DNA from: Pleodorina starrii | Taxonomy: Eukaryota > Chlorophyta > Chlorophyceae > Chlamydomonadales > Volvocaceae | Length of the DNA stretch: 64,000 nucleotides | Assembly: GCA_030267565.1 (NCBI GenBank) | Contig: BRXU01000001.1 | Coordinates: forward strand, 8,190,001-8,254,000 | Direction: 5' to 3' | In this document: one piece after another, positions 54,712 through 64,000 of the stretch | Position numbering within the stretch: the stretch's first letter is position 1 | Layout: every line of letters begins with the position of its first letter | Translations under genes and position numbers: made by a program | The notes under the pieces: generated by a model | Seen by the model: the letters and a program-made list of their open reading frames with translations, nothing else | The model's database searches: none | What the model was told of the DNA's origin: nothing

Positions 54712-57467
54712 GCCGGGGACGCCAGGGGGTCTCTGCACTGTAACGACGGCGATGCGGGCGCGTCTGTGTCGCTTTCGCTTTCGCCCATAAGTTGTCTGGG
54801 GCGGCGACCCTGTTCCGCGCGCGGCCCATGCCCCCACTATCGGACCGCGGTCTGGCACTGCCTGCTGCAGCAATCCAAGCAACGTTGCCCCACCATTTGC
54901 GATATCTTGCCACGATTGCCCGGCGTCGGGAGCGCCGCCTCGCTATCCTGGGTGGCTGGGTTGGGGACCGGACAGGGAGACCCGACCCGTGGGTCATGAT
55001 TGGTGTCCGCGGCCGTGTGCCGCTCCCGTTGGCTCCCCTGCCCGGCGGCCCTCTCGTTGGCGCAGGCGGTCGGTTGATGCTGTGTTTTTGGGGGGGGGTT
55101 AAGAGGGTGGTCTGCGGCGCAATGCCGTGACCACGCTCCATACAAGTACTTACCTATGCCCGTGTAGTTCGTCGTGGGAAGGCCGGAACATGTCGGGTGC
55201 GATTGCGCAACAGGAGGAGCTCGGGAATTCTCGTGCCTTCAAAAGGGAAGTCGTGGCACCGTCCCGTGATCTGTCCAAGCCTTGGTGTGGGGTACGACGG
55301 AGAGGATCCGCAAGGTGGCAGTTTCAGACCCGAAGACGATGGGGAATGTTATGGCGGGGCAGGCGCGCAGTCAAGGGATACGCGGATAGAGGGGGATTCA
55401 TATATTCTGTGCGTTTTGGCAGCTTGGCCTCAAGGTTACCGCCACTGCGTGTGGTGTCAAGGCACGCCTGGCTGTCTTTTTGGTATCGTAAAGGATGTTC
55501 TCGGGAGGGCAAGAACCCCCTGCGTCTGTGATCACCGCCGTCGAGTTGTTTGCCTACCGACGCTATTGTTTGTTCTGCACTGTGATTTGCTTGGCTGTTT
55601 TTTTTACCGGTTCGTGCGTCGTTTTTTGTGCGTGCGTTTTGTTTGGGTGTTCGCCGTCGCTTGCCCTGCGCATGCACGTGTGCATGTCCATGCGGCTCGG
55701 CAAGGCTGTGGTGCGGCGAATCAGCAGGTGCGGTTGCTGGGTCGTATGACAGTCGCGGCACGGACATTGGCGGTGGTGCGGCGCCCCAACGCACCCACGC
55801 ACACCTCCTTTTGTGACTCGGACTCTCGGACAGCTTTTGACCGACGCCAGGGGTTGTGTGTCGGGCAAGGAGCTGTGTGCGGGATCGGGAGCTGGGCCCC
55901 ACAACTGTCGAAGGGGCGTTGTCCGGATGTGCGGACGCTGTGTGTTTTTCGCTGGGGTGGAAACGCGGAATGGGAGCCTGGCTGGGAGTTGAGTTGAGAT
56001 TGGCAGCAGGCGCAGCAGGGGCCTGACCAACGGGGGCACGGAATTGACCTCCAAATCGCTGTAACAAACCTGGATCGGGCGTAGATGAATAGGGTATGGC
56101 GCATGGAATCCCAACGGAACCCCTTAGACCCTGGCGACGAGGTCGAAGCTCTGGGAGCCTGTTTTGCGCATATGGAGCAAACTGCGATTGGAGCGCTGCC
56201 GAGTTGGACGTCGCCCTGGCTGCGTGCCTGGGGGCGGCAGTGCGCCGCACCGACTGCAGCACCCACGCTACAGTCGGGCACACGGCCCCAGCCATTGGTC
56301 TGTGCCGCTCTACGGTATGTCCAGCTCCCCGAGCAGCGGTACCGCACAGGAGCGCCCTCCACCACAGCTCCCTGGCCGCTACGCCCTCTGGTCCCAACCA
56401 CTTTCCACCCGCACCGCTTTTCAAGTGCCCGTGGCAGCACCGCTTTCGCTAGCAGCAGCACAAACCCCAACAGTGCTGTTGCTGCTGCTGGCGGCTTGCT
56501 ACCGAATGTGCTATCGAGCACGTGCTATCGCCCGCAAAGCATCGGCGACGCACCCACCCGCCCCTGGAGGACGGCGTCAATTTGGTCCCCCTGCACACCC
56601 ACACCCACGTACGCATACACAAACCCACCCATACCCACACATCAACACACATACATACGGTCTGATGGACATACCAAACGTTTGGGAAGAAGTGGCTTCC
56701 CGCTGCTGTCCAAGACCCGGTCCGCACGGGCGCACGACGTCACATCACATCACACGACAAATACAACTTGTGATCTGACCCGTGGGTCACTTTACTCTGG
56801 GTCACCTATTGCCGGTAGCCTGAGCCCCAAATGGGATGGGCCGCGGCCCCGATGGAGACAAGGCCGCTAGGCCGGGAGGATGTTGGTGCGCTGGCACGTC
56901 TCCCGGCGGCTTTTCCTGTCGAGTCGAGACAGTGAATGCGGATATGGGCGCTGCTGTCACAGTCACGTCTGACCTGCCGCAAAGCGGCGACAGAGCGGCG
57001 ACTGCGCGCCCTGCCGCCGCCGAATCAAGTAGCCACTAACCTCCTGAGCCTCCAGCGGTTTCCAACGCGTCTAGGACATGTGTACTGCCACAACCTATGT
57101 ACGACATGCATGCCTCAGCGGCGGCACCGCGGCTCCACCAACTCCCATGTTGGGGTCATGGTGATGACGTAAACACGGTGATGACGTAATCATAGTGATG
57201 ACGTCAGCCTCTCACAGCGGCCACCCAACGTGCTGCCAATATTGTCTAATATCGTCCTTCGATACCCACTGCTTGCGCCGAGCCGCCGGCCAGTGTTCCC
57301 CTTTCCCCCATCACCGCACCCCCTCTCACCGCCCCCTCCGCATCAGCACCCACTCCCCGCTGCCCGCCCGCCCGCTCGCCACGCCGCCCCCTGTCGCACA
57401 CCGTCCGGGGACCTCCGGCCGCCTCTCCGCCCATCGCCCCCATACCCACCCCCACCCACCCACCCCA
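54712..57467. other. Convergent 3' region, 2.75 kb, no gene recognised
   Basis: TGTAA occurs at 54739-54743 (only 28 nt after the stop) and at 56060-56064, so the plus-strand gene may have a very short or a 1.35-kb 3' UTR. Long open frames exist (minus 55324-56424; plus 55197-55997), but none begins at ATG, has biased codons or contains a recognisable domain. Two GACCCGTGGGTC motifs are present. Confidence 0.4.
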
Positions 57468-60400
57468 CTACTCGTCCTTATCCTTGGCGACCACCGACCG
57501 AGCCCTCCTGCGCTGCTGCGCCGCCGCCGCCGGCGGGGGCGGCACCCGCGTGCACACGTGCACCACCCACGCCACCAGCCCCGCAGCGCCCAGCCCCGCC
57601 GCCGCCAGTATGCCGTACGCCGCCGCGTTGGCGGCCTCCAGCGGCGCCATGCAGCCGCCTCCGCCGCCGGCGGCGGGCGCGCCAGCGCCAGCGCCAGCGC
57701 CTCCACCGCCTCCGCCGCTGCCCCCGGCGGCGCTCCCCGCCAGTGCCGACCTCGGGATGAGGTACTGTCGTCCCGCCTGGTCCAGGGAGGCGGTGTAGTC
57801 CACCCAGGCGGCGGCTCGCTCCAGGGAGGATTGTGACCCGTGGGTCGCTCGGAGCTGCGTAGACAGCAGCTGCATCGATTGAGTGAAGCTGCGCGGGAGC
57901 ACGGGAGGGGGCGGCGGGCGGGCGGCTGGCGGAACCGTGGCGAAGTAACGGAGAGAGGCGACTCGCGGAGGCGAACACAGCATTACAGCATTACTTGCCA
58001 TCCTCCCACCACCACCCACCACCAACCCGCCAGTCCCACCGCCATCTCACCCTCGCCACTCGCCATGCCCTCCAGAGTCCAGACACACACATACACAGAC
58101 ATACACACAGACACACACACACACACAGACACACACACACGCACGGTACCCCTCCCGCCTGTTACCGTACCTGTACACGTTGCTCATGCGCTCAATGGCC
58201 ATGCTAACCCGGTACGACGCCGCCCCCCCCTCCAGCTCCTGCCGACTCAGCCGCTGACCCGCACCCAGCGCCGCCAGTCGGGCCACCAGGTCCTCCTGGG
58301 CACCGTTGAGGGGCACCGCCATGACGGGCTTGGCCGCGTAGAGGGCCGCGTAAATGGCCTGAGGGGGGCGGGGGGAAGGGGTAAAGGGGGTTAGGGTCTT
58401 AGGGAAGAGGAAGCGGGGGAGGCGGGGGAGGAGCGGTGCGCGAGCGGGGTGTGGGAGGAAGAGCACGGGCTCCTCAGGGTGAGTCGGGGAAGGGAGACGG
58501 GGAAGGGGAGGGTTGGGGAGCGAAGCGCCCTGCCCTGCCACCGACCTGGCCCCATGCCGTACGACAAGAAAGATGAAATACACACACGCGCGCGGTTGCA
58601 CACCCCGCCCGGGCCGCACCTGCACGCTTCCCGCAGTGACCAGCGAGACCACCTGGGGCTGGGCCAGTAGCTCCCCCAGGGGCAGGCTGGGCAGCAGGAG
58701 CACGTGGCGGGCGTGCTTGAGCGGCGGGTAGAGCTGCGGGAGGAGAAGGCGGTTTTCAGGGTTTTCAGGGTTTTCAGGGTTTTCAGGGTTTTCAGGGTTT
58801 TCCCACATAGGCACCCCCACCCGCACACCCCGCTCCCACACACACCCGCACACATGCACATACACACATGCACATACACGCGCAGCACGCACACACGCAG
58901 TATCGCACGCGCGCAGTGCACGAGTACCCCCACCCCCCACCCCAACTCCCCACCTGTCGGACTCTGGCGATGTCGGCTGCCGCCGCCTGCCACACGATCC
59001 GCTGCTTCAGATCAATGACCGCCTCAGCAATGGCCAGGAGCGCCCGCAGGGGCAGCCTGAGGTGGCCGGGTGGGGGGCGGGTGGGGGCGGGTGCCTGCCG
59101 TGCATGCCGACGCGCGCATCCTCACCTACATCCAGCCCCCCGCACCCAGCCCCCATCCCCCCAGCCATCATCCCCATCCCCAGCCCACCCAGCCCCCCAG
59201 GGCCCCCCCGCACCTGTAGTCCGGCGGGAAGCAGATCACCACGACGCCCGTCTCCGCCCCCGCCAGATGAGCCGCCAGCTCAGGAGGCTGCAGCGGAGAT
59301 CCGGGTCCCGATCCTGGGGGCGCCGCGGCGCCGTCCGCCCCCGCCCCCGCCCCCGCACCCCCACCCCCCGCCCCCAGCGCCGGTGTGGGCGCTGCTGGGT
59401 GCGGCGCCGCCCTCAGCGGTCCCACCAGCTTGATTGCGGGCGGCAGCGGCTGCGGCTCCAACAGACCCCAGTCCGCGCCCGTGATGACCACCTGGGTGAG
59501 CGGCGGCGGAGGAGGAGGGGCGGGAGGGGAGGGGAGGGGGGAGGGGACAGGGGAGGGAGGCAAGCCCCTTGCAGCTCAGCGCATTACCAACCCCAGCCCC
59601 AGCCCCAGCCGCAGCCCCAGCCTCATTCTTCACTTTTACCGCCCGAGGGGCCGACCCGCAACCCTCACCTCAAGGGTGTCTAACCCCAGCGTCCCCCCGC
59701 CCCCCCGCCCCCCGCCCCTCCCCTCAATAAGCCCCCCACCACCACCTCCGCCCGACCCAACTGCCCAGTGCCCACAGTGCCCACCGCACTCTGCCGTCTG
59801 CCCCACCTGTCCGCGCAGGTGACACGCCGGCGTGCCCTTGGGTTTGCCGCGCCCCTCGCTCTCGCCCTCGCTCCCCGGCTCCAGGGGCGCCGCCAGCCCT
59901 CCCAGTCGGTGCCGCCGCCGGAACGCCGCCAACCGCTGCTCGTACACCCGCGAGTGCCACAGCTGCAGCCGGTGGTACTGCACCACGTTCCGTACACGTT
60001 CGTACAGTGACATGGCGCCGCCCCCTAGGCGGGTGCCGTACGACGCCACGTGGCTGGTGAAGTGGCCCTGGCCCAATAGGACGCCCCACAGCAGGCTGGC
60101 GGCGGCGCCGTCGTCGTACGCTGCACGGCGGCGGATCTGGCGGCGGGGCAGGGCGGATGGGGGTAGGGATGGACGCCGCAAGAGGCGGGGGGCGCGGGAG
60201 GAGGAGGGTCAGCGCGGATATGTGTGTGTACATATGTTGGTGTATATGTGTGTGCTTGTGTGTATGTGTGTGTGCGGGTGCGGCAGGTTGTGCCCACACC
60301 GCATGCTGCCCAGATGTCCTTTACTCACATGTACGAATGTACGTGATGTACGGGAGCACACGGGCACGCCACCTCGCCTGACCTGTCTGCTACGGTGGCG

Positions 60401-60978
60401 CGCGGGGCCTTCACTACTGTAACTCGCCACACGCGCCTTAAACCCACGTTTCCCCGCCCTTCCCAAACACATACCCCAAGTTTATCCGCCAGCAGCGTTG
60501 AGCAGGGATCGGTCGCTACTCCGAGGATGACACCGAACTGCCGCTTTATTAGTGAGTCCACCAACGTGCGGTTTAAAAGCAAGCTAGCGCAGTTAGCGAG
60601 ATGGAAGTCCAGCATGGTCGTCAGCTCGTGTATCGCTCCACGCGTGTCGACATGGTACTCCTCAAAGGAGACGCTGGGGTACGTCACGGTTGTCAGGGAG
60701 CCGCTGGCGCGGCACTCCTCGCCGCCCAATTCCTCGTCCGTTCCGCTGCCGGCTGCATGCCGGAAATCCACTGCCAGCGGCTCGGGCGCGAGCACCACGG
60801 CCTCATAACCTCTCGACGATACTAGATACTCCACTAGTACCCACATATCTAGGGCTTGTTCGCGATGGACGCCGGTGAACACCAGCAATGAAGGTTTCTG
60901 GGCATCGGCGTTGACGACATGGAGAATGAACGGGAAGGAGCAGAGCCACAAGGCGATGGATGTATATGTGCGTAGCAT
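57468..60978 (-). CDS. UDP-glycosyltransferase (GT1/UGT family) with signal peptide and C-terminal membrane anchor, 7 exons
   Basis: Exons: 60978-60475, 60136-59807, 59491-59214, 59056-58954, 58733-58620, 58358-58171, 57888-57468; phases agree (645 aa). The N-terminal signal peptide MLRTYTSIALWLCSFPFILH is followed by a KPSLLVFTG strand typical of UGT N-domains. The C-domain has the order seen in UGTs: PPAIKLVGPL, a long Ala/Gly/Pro insert, KQRIVWQ, LLLPSLPLGELLAQPQV, VSLVTAGSVQAIYAALYAAK, PVMAVPLNGAQEDLVARL and GAGQRLS. A C-terminal helix (AAYGILAAAGLGAAGLVAWV) then a basic tail ending KDKDE suggests type I ER membrane topology. The usual donor-binding HGG in the signature is replaced by TAG, and the expected DQ by AQ, so activity is uncertain. 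Confidence 0.8.
58085..58142. repeat. CA-rich microsatellite in a UGT intron
   Basis: (CA)n interspersed with GACATA/GACA. Similar CA/GT tracts occur in introns at 4540-4625, 8390-8430, 9062-9090 and 41283-41320. Confidence 0.85.
58752..58803. repeat. (GTTTTCAGG)n 9-bp tandem repeat in a UGT intron
   Basis: About six perfect copies of GTTTTCAGG immediately upstream (minus-strand sense: downstream donor side) of exon 58733-58620's acceptor region. It differs from the telomere unit TTTTAGGG by an inserted C. Confidence 0.9.
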
Positions 60979-61986
60979 GTTGAACTATAATATTTGTTCT
61001 CTGTCCATTGGGACTCAACGTGGTGCAAGCACAGGCGCTTTAAACTCACAACTCCACGGCGAAAGCCAATGTTTTTACTATATTTACAGTTTCATCAAGT
61101 GCTCCTAAACAACGAAAAAGTAAATGGTTTCATTTTGACCAGTTTGGGTCCCCTTTTCCGTCTTCGTCAGCCTTGTACGGCGTTACGGTCCATGGGACCT
61201 CAGTTGAACAGCCCCACTACCCACTCCATCTCGCTGAACTGAAACTTGGCACGGAAGTCCAACCTGTTTTAGCCCACTCTATCTGTTCACACACGCATAG
61301 CAGTGTATCCGTGTGTATGCATCCCTCTTCTCTCGGGACGTCAAAGGGCGATCCGGTGCTCAACGCTAACGGCCGTGAGCCAACCTCCCTCCTCTTCTGC
61401 CCAGGGCTTTGGCACCTACATGGCCGACTCATTCAAGCCCAACGGTCTATAACCTGTTCAACACATGTAAGGCCCGATGGCTCAACCCCTCCGGGAGTCT
61501 CGAGCCTGCCACTGTTACACCTCCCAAAACATCTCCCCAAGCGGACAAGGCCTCCATGGAGCTCGGGTACTCAGCCTTTGTTCCCCCAGACCGCATGCCC
61601 CCGATATCCCTAAACAGCCTGAAGCCTGGGCGGCCGGGCCCTTGCACCGGCGTGCACCGACCGCCGTTGCCATTCCAACGTCGAAGCCTGGGATGCCAAA
61701 CTGCACGAGCAAAACCGCCATGTCGCTGCCTCGCCTGGGGAGCGTTGCTGATACCGGTAACGGCGCCCTCCGTTTCTCCATCGTAAATGTGCTCGTGTAC
61801 CCCGTCCGCCTCGCGCGCAACAGTGTTCGCACCTGGTCCCGACCGTCGCCGGGCCGAACCCCCGATACGGTACCACAAAACTCCACAAACCCAGGAAAAC
61901 CGCCCATAAGGCCCCATTCCCACAGCCCCAGCACCTACTCGCCGACGCCAGTATCCTCACTCGATGTGGACCGTAGGGCCCTTCCG
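60979..61986. other. Intergenic: UGT promoter and hydrolase 3' UTR
   Basis: The ~200 bp before the UGT start is AT-rich (minus strand: CAAATATTATAGTTCAAC just before the ATG, CCAAT about 45 bp upstream). TTACA at 61515-61519 is a candidate TGTAA for the hydrolase gene. No gene. Confidence 0.45.
61515..61519 (-). terminator. Candidate TGTAA polyadenylation signal (alpha/beta hydrolase)
   Basis: TTACA on the plus strand, about 470 nt past the stop codon of the minus-strand hydrolase. Confidence 0.45.
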
Positions 61987-63381
61987 TCACTGCGCCGACG
62001 GCGGCGCCGCCGCCGTATCGCCTGCACCACCGCCGCCGCCGCCCTCGCCGCCGCTGCCATCGCCACCGTTGCTGCCTCCGCCGCCGCAGCTACCGCTGCC
62101 GTACTCCTCAAGGAAGGAGCGCAACTCCCGCCAGTACGACTCCGCGACGCCGCGCTGGCGGAAGGGGAAGTGGTCGCCGCCAGGCAGCACCACCGCGCGG
62201 GCGGGACCGCCCAGGCCCATCGCCGCCGGTGGGTACTCGTCAAAGGGGATGTCGTCGTCATCGCCGGTAATCAGCAGGAGTGGCACGCCACTCAGCCTGG
62301 GGTCCAGAGGGCGTGGCAGCGGCGGCGGAAGAGGAGGCGCGGCGGCGCCGCCGCCATCAGGCGCCGCCGCCGTCGCCGCTGACGCAGCGTCCGCTGGCGG
62401 CGCCGCCAGCGCCGACCAGCCCACCATGGCGCCAGTGATGCGACTCTCGCCGCGGCCGACCAGCGTGCCGTACACCAGCGACGCGATGGAGCCATCCGCC
62501 GCGGCGTCGTCCTCCTCCGCCTCCCGCCAGGCCGCCGTCTCGGGGTCAAGCGCCGCGCGCATCGCGCGGTGCCGTGCCTCGTACGACATCTCGTCCAACG
62601 GCGCATTGGACACGATGGCGGCGGCCAAGCGCACGGCACCGCCGCCGCCGCCGCCTCCTCTGGCCAGCTCTTGGCGGCACCGGAGGTACTCCAGCACGAG
62701 CTGTCCGCCCCAGCTGTGGCCCAGCACGAAGAGCGGATGCTCGCCGTCACCGCAACCGGCGCTGTGCCGCGCCGCCCAGAGCAGCACCTGATGCAGCTCC
62801 TCCACATAGACTGCCAGGCTGTACTGGGAGGGATCTCGCGGCTGGTCGCTGAGGCCGCAGCCCAGCTGATCGTAAAACACCAGGCGCAACAGCGGCGGTG
62901 GAGCAGCCGCCGCCGCCGCCGCGGCCGCGGCCGCGGCGGCCGAAGCTGGCGGCGGCGAGGATGAAGGTGCGGTGGATTGAGGCGCGGAGGAAAGGGATGG
63001 TGAGGCTGCGGGCCCGCTATGGGGCGAGGAAGTTGAGGAGAGGGCGCGTGCAGTGAGCGCCGACAGCGCCTTGTCGCTGGTGAAGTGAGGCCAGAGCTCG
63101 GAGTGGTCGCTGACGCCAGGGCCACCGTGCACTATGACGAGGGTGATGGTGGTGGTGGTGGTGGTGGGTGCAACCGCCGCGTTTGGCGGCTGCTGCGACG
63201 GCAGCGGGGAGGCGGAGGTGAGGGTAGGGGAGGAGACGGAGGGGGAGGAGGGTGGGGGTGCGAGCGTGGGGGAGGGTGTGGCGTGCCCGGCGGGTGGAGC
63301 GGGCAGAACGGCCTGTTTGAGGAAGATCTCGTGGCCGGAGACGAGGCGGAGGCGGGTCTGGGTTATGCTGAGCGGGGGCAT
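61987..63381 (-). CDS. Alpha/beta hydrolase of the proline-iminopeptidase type, intronless
   Basis: A 464-residue single-exon protein starting at the first in-frame ATG (MPPLSITQTRLRL); the open frame continues upstream only without ATG. Proline-iminopeptidase-type motifs: the oxyanion HGGPG at 85-89, YDQLGCGLSDQP, the nucleophile elbow GHSWGG (Ser 223), the acid in LITGDDDDIPFDEYPP (about Asp 374-376) and the catalytic His in GGDHFPF (His 404). Two low-complexity inserts (Ser/Pro/Ala with a 14-Ala run between residues 112 and 163; Ala/Pro around 325-350) and a Gly-rich tail enlarge it from the usual ~300 residues. Release of N-terminal proline is the family activity, but related hydrolases share these motifs, so the substrate is open. 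No clear targeting peptide. Confidence 0.88.
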   Translation of the reverse strand: MPPLSITQTRLRLVSGHEIFLKQAVLPAPPAGHATPSPTLAPPPSSPSVSSPTLTSASPLPSQQPPNAAVAPTTTTTTITLVIVHGGPGVSDHSELWPHFTSDKALSALTARALSSTSSPHSGPAASPSLSSAPQSTAPSSSPPPASAAAAAAAAAAAAAPPPLLRLVFYDQLGCGLSDQPRDPSQYSLAVYVEELHQVLLWAARHSAGCGDGEHPLFVLGHSWGGQLVLEYLRCRQELARGGGGGGGAVRLAAAIVSNAPLDEMSYEARHRAMRAALDPETAAWREAEEDDAAADGSIASLVYGTLVGRGESRITGAMVGWSALAAPPADAASAATAAAPDGGGAAAPPLPPPLPRPLDPRLSGVPLLLITGDDDDIPFDEYPPAAMGLGGPARAVVLPGGDHFPFRQRGVAESYWRELRSFLEEYGSGSCGGGGSNGGDGSGGEGGGGGGAGDTAAAPPSAQ

Positions 63382-64000
63382 GTTGTCCTGGCGCCTTTCG
63401 GCCTTTGGTACCGTAGACACAGGTGGAGTGGAGTGGAATGAAGTGGAGGCTTCGCGTATGTATTGAGGACGGGTAGGAGATCGGACTGGCTGTGCTTCGA
63501 CTGGCGTTCTGTAAAGCCCACGGGAAAGGCCTGATGTCTGCAGTACCCCACGTTCGGCTGTAATACAGCCAGGAAATCCTAGGACAGGGACGAAGGTGCA
63601 ACCGGCCTGGACCTTCCTGGACCTTCCGGACGCGACGATGGGACGTTCTAAGGGTTTCAAAGGGTGACGATTGCAAGAAAGAAATCGTCGTTTGTTCCGT
63701 TACGTATTAGTGACCTTGAACGGAACCGATGAAAACAACTGTGACAGGGCTGCAACGGTACCCGGATAGCATGTGTCGGACGCTCGTACCATCGATGCTC
63801 TCAGTCGAGGTCTGTTCGACGTATTCTCTTGTGCCTTTTACTAAGCGCATTGGACGGCCGATGCAGCTTTAGCGTGTTAATCAGCCCAGGGTTTTCTTTC
63901 AAGCGGGTGTGCACCCACAGTGGACTCGGCTACATAGGTCCGCCAAGCGTTAGGTCCAGTGGCGCAGGTAAGCCATTGTTTTGCCAGGGTAAACGGGAAC
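63382..64000. other. Upstream region of the hydrolase gene
   Basis: No gene recognised. GC content is lower beyond 63660. No second start codon or exon could be tied to the hydrolase. Confidence 0.4.

Noticed and set aside
55324..56424. Long minus-strand open frame (over 360 codons) in the convergent region
   Set aside because: It starts only at TTG, has no ATG-initiated core, no splice support, no domain and codon use unlike the real genes; the plus strand is equally open here.

Overview
The window is nuclear DNA from a green alga, most likely a volvocine relative of Chlamydomonas. Evidence: very high GC; genes cut by many short GC- and CA/GT-rich introns with GT(G/A)xGT donors and (C)AG acceptors; TGTAA polyadenylation-type signals; long Ala/Gly/Pro runs from GCC/GGC/CCG expansions inside conserved proteins; organelle presequences; and scraps of the Chlamydomonas-type telomere repeat (CCCTAAAA) in introns. 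I saw no tRNA, rRNA, CRISPR array or intact transposon. Gene models were built by hand. Each multi-exon model below joins in a consistent phase to a total divisible by three; exon lists are in the evidence fields.

Layout: (1) 584-5232 (+) nicotinamidase with a roughly 500-residue low-complexity insertion. (2) 7033-10891 (+) branched-chain aminotransferase with a mitochondrial-type presequence. (3) 13210-14283 (+) poorly resolved coding fragments. (4) 14762-24084 (-) a 16-exon plastid-type NAD(P)-binding-fold protein resembling pTAC16, whose C-terminal half comes from serially duplicated exons. (5) 26536-28877 (-) adenylate kinase 6. (6) 31079-35256 (-) UAA/SLC35B nucleotide-sugar or PAPS transporter. 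(7) 35952-39066 (+) bL25-family ribosomal protein, probably mitochondrial, sharing a 0.7-kb promoter region with gene 6. (8) 40054-43446 (+) GPN2 GTPase. (9) 44277-47825 (-) SPOUT/TrmJ-like RNA methyltransferase. (10) 48655-49842 (-) DEDDh RNA exonuclease, intronless. (11) 50090-54711 (+) secreted or membrane-anchored protein with a periplasmic-binding-protein-like fold, divergent from gene 10 across 247 bp. (12) 57468-60978 (-) UDP-glycosyltransferase with a C-terminal membrane anchor. (13) 61987-63381 (-) alpha/beta hydrolase of the proline-iminopeptidase type, intronless.

The genes are housekeeping genes with no shared pathway: NAD salvage, branched-chain amino acids, organelle translation and gene expression, ribosome biogenesis (AK6), RNA polymerase assembly (GPN2), RNA modification and decay, transport and glycosylation. 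The unusual content is structural. It includes tandem exon duplication, a minisatellite that copies a splice donor, several small dispersed repeat families in introns and UTRs, and a 12-bp interrupted palindrome that recurs about ten times.
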